DNA of 64,000 nucleotides, taken from the NCBI RefSeq assembly GCF_017114825.1, contig NZ_JADEVO010000019.1, forward strand, positions 41,017 through 105,016. Reading direction: 5' to 3'. The stretch's first letter is position 1. The number at the start of each line of letters is the position of its first letter. Source of the stretch: Pseudomonas gregormendelii (GTDB taxonomy: Bacteria; Pseudomonadota; Gammaproteobacteria; Pseudomonadales; Pseudomonadaceae). The position numbers and the translations under genes are program-made. Shown one piece after another: positions 57,729 through 64,000 of the stretch. The notes under the pieces are model-generated. The model had not been told where the DNA came from and did not search any database. It was given only the letters and a program-made list of their open reading frames with translations.

Positions 57729-58963
57729 ACCCTGGCCTCTTGCGCCGGTACATGCATGCGGTCGCGGTTGGCCAGGGTCGGGAACAGTTTGATCCAGACC
57801 CCGGTCACCACCAGCGTACCGATTCCGCCCATGACCACGGCGGGAACGGTGCCGAACCAGTGAGCTGTGAGGCCGGATTCGAACTCGCCCAACTGATTCG
57901 AAGCGCCGATGAACAACCCGTTCACGGCGCTCACCCGGCCGCGCATTTCGTCAGGGGTTTCAAGCTGTACGAAGGAAGCGCGGATGACCATGCTGATCAT
58001 GTCCGCTGCGCCGAGCACCACCAGTACAGCCAGGGAAAACCAGAATGAGGTCGACAGGCCGAAGGCTATGGTGGCGACGCCAAACACGCCCACCGCCGTG
58101 AACATCACCCGGCCAACCTGGCGATCCACGGAAAACCGTGCGAGCCACAGCGACATCAGCAGCGCGCCCACCGCCGGCGCAGAGCGCAACAGGCCCAGGC
58201 CCCAGGGCCCGGTCAGCAGGATGTCCTTGGCAAATACCGGTAGCAGGGCGGTCGCACCTCCAAGCAGCACGGCAAACAGATCCAGGGAAATCGCCCCGAG
58301 GATGTCCGGTCGACTGCGAATGAAACGAATACCCGCCAATAACGAGTCGAGTGTCGCCTTGCCCTTGTTCAGTGGAGTCTGCCGGGCCGGCAGGTTGAGC
58401 ATCAGGGCGCAGGCAATGATGTACAGGATGACCGTGGGGCCATAGACCCAGACGCTGCCGAACGCGTACAGCAAGCCGCCCAGCGCGGGAGCGACGATGG
58501 TTGCCGATTGCTGCGCCGACTGGGCGGCGGCCACCGCGCGGGGAAACAGCGCGCTGGGCACGATGCTTGGCAGCAGCGCCTGGGTCGTGGGCATTTCGAA
58601 GGAGCGGGCGGCGCCCAGCAGGAACGCCAGGATGAAGATCATTTCCCGGGTGACATGCCCGGTCGCACTGCTGATCGCCAGCGCCAGGGCGATCAATGCC
58701 TGCAACGACTGACAGAGTGCGGCCACCTTGCGCCGGTCGTAGCGATCGGCGACGTGCCCGGTGTGCAACATGAACAGCACCCGCGGGGCAAACTCCACCA
58801 GGCCCACGAGGCCGAGGTCAAGTACGTTGCCGGTGAGCTGGTAAAGATTCCAGCCGATGGCCACGGTCAGCATCTGGAAGCCGCTGGCGGTAAAGATCCG
58901 GGCCAGCCAGAACGCGATGAACGGGCGATGGTGACGTAACAGCAAGGGCGGTTGGCTGGGCAT
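57725..58963 (-). CDS. MFS transporter (MFS_3/enterobactin-exporter type)
   Basis: 412 residues from the ATG at 58963 (MPSQPPLLLRHHRPFIAFW). Twelve helices; the loop 2-3 motif is GHVADRYDRRKVAAL, and PDEMRGRVSAVNGLF is characteristic of the MFS_3/EntS branch. Exports small molecules, possibly siderophores or toxic compounds. It overlaps the molybdopterin gene at its 3' end, so the two are convergent. Confidence 0.87.
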   Translation of the reverse strand: MPSQPPLLLRHHRPFIAFWLARIFTASGFQMLTVAIGWNLYQLTGNVLDLGLVGLVEFAPRVLFMLHTGHVADRYDRRKVAALCQSLQALIALALAISSATGHVTREMIFILAFLLGAARSFEMPTTQALLPSIVPSALFPRAVAAAQSAQQSATIVAPALGGLLYAFGSVWVYGPTVILYIIACALMLNLPARQTPLNKGKATLDSLLAGIRFIRSRPDILGAISLDLFAVLLGGATALLPVFAKDILLTGPWGLGLLRSAPAVGALLMSLWLARFSVDRQVGRVMFTAVGVFGVATIAFGLSTSFWFSLAVLVVLGAADMISMVIRASFVQLETPDEMRGRVSAVNGLFIGASNQLGEFESGLTAHWFGTVPAVVMGGIGTLVVTGVWIKLFPTLANRDRMHVPAQEARV

Positions 58964-59080
58964 CTGGCGGCGGATCTTGAACGGGGATAACGTCGAGACT
59001 ATCACCAACCTGTAACCAGAAGTTGCAGGTCCGGAAAAATTAGTTAGCTAGACACCGATCGCTCAGGCGGTCAAATTCAT

Positions 59081-59168
59081 GTGGGAGCGAGCCTGCTCAC
59101 GATGACTGTGTGTCAGTAGAAGACAAAGTGAAGGGGCTAACCGCTATCGCGAGCAGGCTCACTCCCAC
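59081..59168. repeat. REP inverted pair
   Basis: GTGGGAGCGAGCCTGCTCAC (left) and its inverse, ATCGCGAGCAGGCTCACTCCCAC (right, in part), separated by about 45 bases. Sits in the 483-base gap upstream of cioA. Confidence 0.85.
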
Positions 59169-59272
59169 CGCGAATGTGTTACGGCTGATTGCCATGCCTG
59201 TGAGGCAACCTGTCACGCGGCAAAAGACCACACCGGTTACCTGCAAAAATGGGACTACTCTTTCAATCATGC

Positions 59273-59286
59273 TTGATCCAGATCAA
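59273..59286 (+). promoter_or_regulatory. Anr/FNR-type box of the cio operon
   Basis: TTGAT-CCAG-ATCAA matches the TTGAT-N4-ATCAA consensus perfectly. It lies 160 bases before the cioA start. In P. aeruginosa, Anr controls the cyanide-insensitive oxidase, so this is the probable oxygen-responsive site. The matching -10 element is not clear. Confidence 0.8.
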
Positions 59287-59446
59287 AACCTTTCGTGGAG
59301 ATGATCCGGTGGCCAATTGGCCAGACTCCCTACGTGTGATGCAGGTAAAAAAAGAACGAATTTGAATTCGCCACACTCCATATCCGTGGGGGCAGTGGGT
59401 GCAGGCCGCAGGCCTTCAGCCGGAATTACCTGACAGAGGAAGACTT

Positions 59447-60880
59447 ATGTTCGGTTTGGAGGCGCTTGATCTCGCCCGAATTCAGTTCGCGTTCACCATT
59501 TCATTCCACATTCTGTTCCCGGCCATCACCATCGGCCTGGCGAGTTACCTGGCGGTGCTTGAAGGCTTGTGGCTGAAAACCAAAAACGACACTTACCGCG
59601 ATCTGTACCACTTCTGGTCGAAGATCTTTGCCGTCAACTTCGGTATGGGCGTGGTCTCCGGGCTGGTCATGGCTTATCAGTTCGGCACCAACTGGAGTCG
59701 TTTCTCGGACTTCGCCGGTGCCGTGACGGGCCCGTTGCTGACGTACGAAGTGCTCACCGCCTTCTTTCTGGAAGCCGGCTTCCTCGGGGTCATGCTGTTC
59801 GGCTGGAACAAGGTCGGACGCAACCTGCACTTCTTTTCAACGGTGATGGTGGCCATTGGCACGCTGATCTCAACGTTCTGGATCCTTGCATCCAACAGCT
59901 GGATGCAGACTCCCCAGGGCTTTGAAATCATCAACGGCCAGGTGATTCCCACTGACTGGTTTGCAGTCATCTTCAACCCGTCATTCCCGTACCGCCTGGC
60001 GCACATGGCAACGGCAGCGTTCGTCGCGACGGCGTTTTTCGTCGGTTCCTCGGCTGCCTGGCACTTGCTGCGGGGCAAGGACAACCCGGCCATTCGCACC
60101 ATGCTGTCGATGGCCATGTGGATGGCGTTGATCGTTGCGCCCATCCAGGCCGTGATCGGCGATTTCCATGGCCTGAATACGCTCAAGCACCAGCCGGCGA
60201 AAATTGCGGCAATTGAAGGTCACTGGGAAAACCATGGCGATGAACCGACCCCGCTGATCCTGTTCGGCTGGCCGGACATGAAAGCTGAAAAAACCAAATA
60301 TGCGGTCGAAATTCCCTATCTGGGCAGCCTGATTCTCACCCATTCGCTGGACAAACAGGTCCCGGCGCTCAAGGATTTTCCGCCTGAAGATCGGCCCAAT
60401 TCAACCATCGTGTTCTGGTCGTTCCGGATCATGGTCGGCCTGGGTTTCCTGATGATCTTCACCGGCTTGTGGAGCTTGTGGCTGCGCAAGCGCGACAGGC
60501 TGTACACCTCGCGTCCGTTCCTCTATCTGGCACTGTGGATGGGGCCCTCGGGTCTGGTCGCGATCCTTGCGGGTTGGTTCACCACGGAAATCGGCCGCCA
60601 GCCTTGGGTGGTCTACGGATTGATGCGCACGGCGGATGCTTCCTCAAACCACAGCTTCATGCAGATGAGCATTACCCTGATCATGTTCGTCGTGGTGTAT
60701 TTCGCCCTGTTCGGTGCCGGCCTTGGCTACATGATGCGCCTGGTGCGCAAAGGGCCGAAGATCGACGAAGGCAAGGAAACCAACGACGGTGGTCCTGGCA
60801 AGCAGCGCACCCCGGCGCGTCCGCTGTCGGCAGCTGACGACAGTGCCGACAACGACCACAGCCTGACCAAGGAGATTTGA
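59447..60880 (+). CDS. cioA: Cyanide-insensitive cytochrome bd quinol oxidase, subunit I
   Basis: 477 residues from the ATG at 59447 (MFGLEALDLARIQF). Nine helices are expected; the conserved TTEIGRQPWVVYG motif and haem-ligand regions are visible. Shorter than E. coli CydA (about 522), fitting the short Q-loop CioA type. With CioB it reduces oxygen to water in the inner membrane and resists cyanide. It begins 161 bases after the Anr-type box. Confidence 0.93.
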   Translation: MFGLEALDLARIQFAFTISFHILFPAITIGLASYLAVLEGLWLKTKNDTYRDLYHFWSKIFAVNFGMGVVSGLVMAYQFGTNWSRFSDFAGAVTGPLLTYEVLTAFFLEAGFLGVMLFGWNKVGRNLHFFSTVMVAIGTLISTFWILASNSWMQTPQGFEIINGQVIPTDWFAVIFNPSFPYRLAHMATAAFVATAFFVGSSAAWHLLRGKDNPAIRTMLSMAMWMALIVAPIQAVIGDFHGLNTLKHQPAKIAAIEGHWENHGDEPTPLILFGWPDMKAEKTKYAVEIPYLGSLILTHSLDKQVPALKDFPPEDRPNSTIVFWSFRIMVGLGFLMIFTGLWSLWLRKRDRLYTSRPFLYLALWMGPSGLVAILAGWFTTEIGRQPWVVYGLMRTADASSNHSFMQMSITLIMFVVVYFALFGAGLGYMMRLVRKGPKIDEGKETNDGGPGKQRTPARPLSAADDSADNDHSLTKEI

Positions 60881-60883
60881 GTC

Positions 60884-61891
60884 ATGGGTATTGATCTTCC
60901 GCTGATCTGGGCCGTGATCATCATCTTCGGCATCATGATGTATGTGGTCATGGACGGGTTCGACCTGGGAATCGGCATTCTCTTCCCCTTTATCCCGGGC
61001 AAGACCGACCGCGATGTCATGATGAACACCGTTGCACCGGTCTGGGACGGCAACGAAACATGGCTGGTCCTGGGCGGGGCCGCCTTGTTCGGCGCCTTTC
61101 CCCTGGCGTACTCAGTGGTGTTGTCGGCGCTGTACCTGCCGCTGATATTCATGTTGATCGGCCTGATCTTCCGCGGCGTGGCGTTCGAGTTTCGCTTCAA
61201 GGCCAAGGATGACAAGCGCCACCTCTGGGACAAGGCGTTCATCGGCGGTTCGGTGGCGGCCACCTTCTTCCAGGGGGTGGCACTCGGCGCGTTCATCGAT
61301 GGGTTACCGGTGGTTAACCGGCAATTCGCCGGTGGCTCGCTGGACTGGCTGACTCCGTTCACCCTGTTCTGTGGCGCCGCACTGGTCGTGGCCTATGCGT
61401 TGCTCGGTTGCACCTGGCTGATCATGAAGACCGAGGGCAAGTTGCAGGAGCAGATGCATAACCTCGCGCGCCCCTTGGCTTTCGTGCTGCTGGCGGTGAT
61501 CGGTATTGTCAGTATCTGGACGCCGCTGGCGCATCCGGAAATTGCCTCGCGCTGGTTCACGTTGCCAAACCTGTTCTGGTTCCTGCCGGTGCCGATCCTG
61601 GTGATGGTAACGATGTACGGACTGATTCGTGCCGTGGCGCGCAATGCCAACTACATGCCCTTCCTGCTGACGCTGGTCCTGATTTTCCTGGGCTACAGCG
61701 GTCTTGGAATCAGCCTGTGGCCGAACATCGTGCCACCGTCGATCTCGATCTGGGACGCTGCCGCACCGCCGCAGAGCCAGGGCTTCATGCTGGTGGGTAC
61801 GCTGTTTATTATTCCTTTCATCCTGGGGTACACGTTCTGGAGCTATTACGTGTTCCGCGGCAAGGTCACCCACGAAGATGGCTATCACTAG
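60884..61891 (+). CDS. cioB: Cytochrome bd quinol oxidase, subunit II
   Basis: 335 residues, 3 bases after cioA. CydB family motifs include MDGFDLGIGILFP and WDGNETWLVLGGAALFGAFP. Eight to nine helices form the second half of the inner-membrane oxidase. Confidence 0.95.
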   Translation: MGIDLPLIWAVIIIFGIMMYVVMDGFDLGIGILFPFIPGKTDRDVMMNTVAPVWDGNETWLVLGGAALFGAFPLAYSVVLSALYLPLIFMLIGLIFRGVAFEFRFKAKDDKRHLWDKAFIGGSVAATFFQGVALGAFIDGLPVVNRQFAGGSLDWLTPFTLFCGAALVVAYALLGCTWLIMKTEGKLQEQMHNLARPLAFVLLAVIGIVSIWTPLAHPEIASRWFTLPNLFWFLPVPILVMVTMYGLIRAVARNANYMPFLLTLVLIFLGYSGLGISLWPNIVPPSISIWDAAAPPQSQGFMLVGTLFIIPFILGYTFWSYYVFRGKVTHEDGYH

Positions 61892-61984
61892 GGCTGCGCG
61901 CGTGTGAAAAGCCTGTGGGAGCAAAGCTTGCTCGCGATGGCGTCGATACAGGCGCCATCAACCTTAATAGGAGGGTAGAAAGTC

Positions 61985-62152
61985 ATGGCCGGTAAACATT
62001 CGCTACATGAAATCGAAGCCGCAGAGAAGAAGCCGCTATGGCAACGCCTTGGCTGGCTGGCAATGATCTGGGTCGGCAGCGTCGGCGCATTGTTCATCGT
62101 CGCCAGCCTGATGCGCATGTTCATGAACGCAGCAGGCCTGAGCACGCATTGA
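61985..62152 (+). CDS. Small DUF2474-type accessory subunit
   Basis: 55 residues from the ATG at 61985, with GGAGGG 10 bases upstream. A charged N-terminal part precedes one membrane helix (about 22-42, WLAMIWVGSVGALFIVA). Small proteins of this kind follow bd oxidase operons and probably stabilise the complex. The 93-base gap after cioB holds a single REP-like hairpin (GAGCAAAGCTTGCTC, about 61919). Confidence 0.8.
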   Translation: MAGKHSLHEIEAAEKKPLWQRLGWLAMIWVGSVGALFIVASLMRMFMNAAGLSTH

Positions 62153-62163
62153 GATGGGCGCAT

Positions 62164-62193
62164 AAAAAAACCTCCTGAAAGGGAGGTTTTTTT
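62164..62193. terminator. Bidirectional intrinsic terminator
   Basis: Seven A, CCTCC, a short loop, GGAGG and seven T. It lies 11 bases after the cio accessory gene and 8 before the convergent rlmG stop, so it serves both strands. Confidence 0.9.
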
Positions 62194-62201
62194 CGTCTGG
62201 A

Positions 62202-63326
62202 TTATTTTCGAGCTTTGAGAATCACGAACTTCGGCGTCGCCGCCACCTGTTCGACGCCGCGAAACAGCCGCGCGAGTTTGCTGTGATAGCCCAGGTGACG
62301 GTTGCCCACGATGTACAGCGCACCACCGACCACCAGCGCTTCACGGGCCTGTTGGAACATGCGCCAGGCGAGGAAGTCGCCGACGACTTGCTGCTGGTGG
62401 AACGGTGGGTTGCACAGCACTACATCCAGCGACTGCGCGGCCTGTTCGGCCAGGCCATCACCGGCGCGCACCAGGACTTCCCGGTCACCTAGCGCTGCGC
62501 GCCAGTTTTCGCTCGCCGATTGCACCGCCATGAACGACTCGTCGACCAGCGTGTAGTGCGCCTCAGGGTTCTGCAGCGCGCTGGCGATCGCCAGCACGCC
62601 ATTGCCACAGCCAAGGTCCGCGACCCGCGCTGTGCCGAGATTGTTCGGCAAGTGCGCAAGAAAAGCCCGGGTGCCGATGTCGAGGCCTTCGCGGCAGAAC
62701 ACGTTGGCGTGATTGAGCAACTCGATGGCCGGTGCATCCAGCTGATAACGGGTCGGGTAGGGCGACACCGCCGCAGGCTTGGGTTCGGCAGTGGCGATCA
62801 ACAACCGGGCCTTCTTGACCGCCAGCGAGGCCTGTACCGGGCCAATGTAACGTTCGAGCAGATCACCCGCAGCGCGGGGCAGATGCTTGATCATGGCGGC
62901 GGCCACCACCTGGGCGCCGGGCGCCAGTTGCCCTTGCAGGCGGATCAGTTGCTCTTCCAGCAGGGCCAGGGTTTTCGGGACCCGGATCAACACCTGATCG
63001 AACGGGCCGGCAAAAGACTGATGGGCGGGTACTGTCGGCACTGCATCGAAGGCATGGCCATTGCGGACCAGATTTTTTTCCAAGCCCTGGAATGCCAGGA
63101 ACGAGTCGCCACTGCTGGTGACCTGAACTTTACCGGCCAGGCTCGCAGCCAGTGCCCCAAAGCTGTCATTAAGCACCAGAACCCGCGTCTGAGCGGCCGG
63201 TTGCAGCTGCGCCAGGTGATTGAGCAAGTACTCGTCGGCGGCATCAAATGCCTGCAGCGGTTCATTCGACTGTTCGGGTTGGCGGATCAGGTCGAGGCGG
63301 GCGAAGGGTGTTTCGAGCAAAGGCAT
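62202..63326 (-). CDS. rlmG: 23S rRNA (guanine-1835-N2)-methyltransferase
   Basis: 374 residues, the normal length. The N-terminal half is a degenerate methyltransferase domain for substrate binding. The C-terminal half is the active domain with VADLGCGNGVLAIASAL (SAM site) and VVLCNPPFHQQ, the NPPF motif of N2-guanine methylation. It converges on the cio operon. Confidence 0.93.
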   Translation of the reverse strand: MPLLETPFARLDLIRQPEQSNEPLQAFDAADEYLLNHLAQLQPAAQTRVLVLNDSFGALAASLAGKVQVTSSGDSFLAFQGLEKNLVRNGHAFDAVPTVPAHQSFAGPFDQVLIRVPKTLALLEEQLIRLQGQLAPGAQVVAAAMIKHLPRAAGDLLERYIGPVQASLAVKKARLLIATAEPKPAAVSPYPTRYQLDAPAIELLNHANVFCREGLDIGTRAFLAHLPNNLGTARVADLGCGNGVLAIASALQNPEAHYTLVDESFMAVQSASENWRAALGDREVLVRAGDGLAEQAAQSLDVVLCNPPFHQQQVVGDFLAWRMFQQAREALVVGGALYIVGNRHLGYHSKLARLFRGVEQVAATPKFVILKARK

Positions 63327-63806
63327 GGAGTGTGGCTCTTGGTAATCAACGGGGTTCCCGCCGCCAAGGGCCTGTTGCGGGCTGATCCGGCCGAGTGCAC
63401 TGCGTCATGCGGGAGGGCATGTCATCACTCAGGAAGGACCGCAAATGGTACTTTTTTTTCTTAAGGATTACTCGCGGCATTTTTCAACGAACAGCCGAAG
63501 GCGCGAGAAACCCCGCAGTACTCCCTGCAATCAGTGTCCCATGACCATGGACTGCGGGAAAAAAAGCTCCACGGTTCTTGCCATGGGTAACATTGCGCAA
63601 TTGCAATATGCCACTATTGGGTCACGGTCTTCTGCTCTTTCCTTATCGCATCTAGTCCCAGCTTGTGGGGTAGCCGAGGTCCAGCACGTTGCAGGGTGTA
63701 GGGTGTAGGATTATTACCTCAGAAGTTTCACTATTATGTCGGCGCAATTACAAATATTTCAAACGGTTGGTTCTAAGACAATTTGGATTGTGCAAAGGAG
63801 GTTTAG
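63327..63806. other. Intergenic, 480 bases, AT-richer toward the right
   Basis: I see no gene I can support here. An 87-codon frame from 63445 has no family likeness and is not claimed. From about 63710 the sequence becomes AT-rich (TATTATGTCGG, AATATTTC), as in a promoter region for the ORF at 63807. Confidence 0.5.
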
Positions 63807-63905
63807 ATGCTGCGTTTAATACGAGGCGTGACTAACGAACCGGTTAAACATTCTGTTGGTGCTCCGTTTAAAGCGGCGGCGGCAAAAACTGAGTGCAACA
63901 CCTGA
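63807..63905 (+). pseudogene. 5' end of a gene probably interrupted by an IS30-type element
   Basis: A strong AAGGAGG site lies 5 bases before an ATG. The frame reads MLRLIRGVTNEPVKHS, then runs into Ala-rich codons and stops after 32 residues. The sequence changes character near TGTTGGTGCTCC (about 63854), which may be the left end of the transposable element. The original gene is not recognised, and the insertion point is inferred. Confidence 0.4.
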
Positions 63906-63928
63906 CCTTTCCGGTACGGTGCTGCCCC

Positions 63929-64000
63929 ATGTCCTATCACGAACTCAGCGTCGAAGAACGCGCCGCCATTCAAATCGGTCATATCCAGGGCCTCAGCCAG
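63929..64000 (+). mobile_element. IS30-family transposase, first 24 residues (cut by the window)
   Basis: The frame opens MSYHELSVEERAAIQIGHI and continues with QGLSQ. This matches the N-terminal HTH_38 region of IS30 transposases (pattern L-S-x-E-E-R-x-x-I-x...G-x-S). Runs off the right edge, so only the start can be seen. The element's left inverted repeat would lie upstream, near 63854, but this is not verified. Confidence 0.75.

Noticed and set aside
63445..63708. 87-codon frame after rlmG
   Set aside because: No family likeness, and a change in base composition part way through.

Overview
This window looks like a chromosomal segment of a fluorescent pseudomonad (Pseudomonas fluorescens group). 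The case rests on high-GC codon use, the gene order leuS / lnt-corC-ybeY-phoH-miaB / hemL-thiE-thiD / ladS, which from memory matches the P. aeruginosa PA3987-PA3974 neighbourhood, dense Pseudomonas-type REP hairpins, an Anr-type box in front of a cyanide-insensitive cytochrome bd operon, and a PcaR-type operator in front of a quiC gene. Most of the window is ordinary chromosome; the unusual material sits in the intergenic spaces and a few accessory genes.

Layout. 1-12.0 kb: start of leuS, then the leftward lnt-corC-ybeY-phoH-miaB set (envelope lipoprotein acylation, rRNA maturation, tRNA modification), and the leftward hemL, thiE and thiD cofactor genes. 12.3-18.7 kb, rightward: the ladS hybrid sensor kinase, an AidB-like acyl-CoA dehydrogenase, AMP nucleosidase and RluE. 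18.7-30.5 kb: small envelope genes, an Lrp-type regulator, a candidate terminated RNA, an Asn/Gln/Pro-rich secreted protein, a CDF metal exporter, HrpB helicase, a LysR regulator, a nuclease/phosphatase, a YciC membrane protein, and a NYN-nuclease/DEDD-exonuclease pair. 30.5-31.6 kb: a roughly 0.9 kb AT-richer cassette between two 77-bp direct repeats, carrying a promoter, a strongly structured leader RNA and a small ORF, followed by eight TTGATC units inside the loop of a long REP-like hairpin. 31.7-42.6 kb: exporter, RhlE helicase, flavoprotein, deacetylase-fold enzyme, TesB thioesterase, HAD phosphatase, a neutral zinc metallopeptidase and an IclR/EamA pair.

42.6-49.4 kb is a hydroaromatic (quinate/shikimate-type) catabolic island: an MFS transporter diverges from quiC (3-dehydroshikimate dehydratase fused to an HPPD-like half), with a TetR regulator, extra aroE and aroQ genes and a LysR regulator. 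Together they would import the acid, convert dehydroquinate or shikimate to 3-dehydroshikimate and then to protocatechuate. A 15-bp sequence matching the PcaR operator I remember from P. putida lies between transporter and quiC, tying the island to the beta-ketoadipate pathway.

49.6-64 kb: a DUF4160/DUF2442 pair with a shortened first member, trmA and an NCS2 purine permease, a DJ-1 homologue that lacks the usual cysteine, a PaoABC-like molybdenum hydroxylase with no visible export signal, an MFS exporter, the cioAB operon with a 55-residue accessory subunit and an Anr box, rlmG, and at the right edge the start of an IS30-type transposase next to what looks like an interrupted gene. No rRNA genes, tRNA genes or CRISPR arrays were seen.
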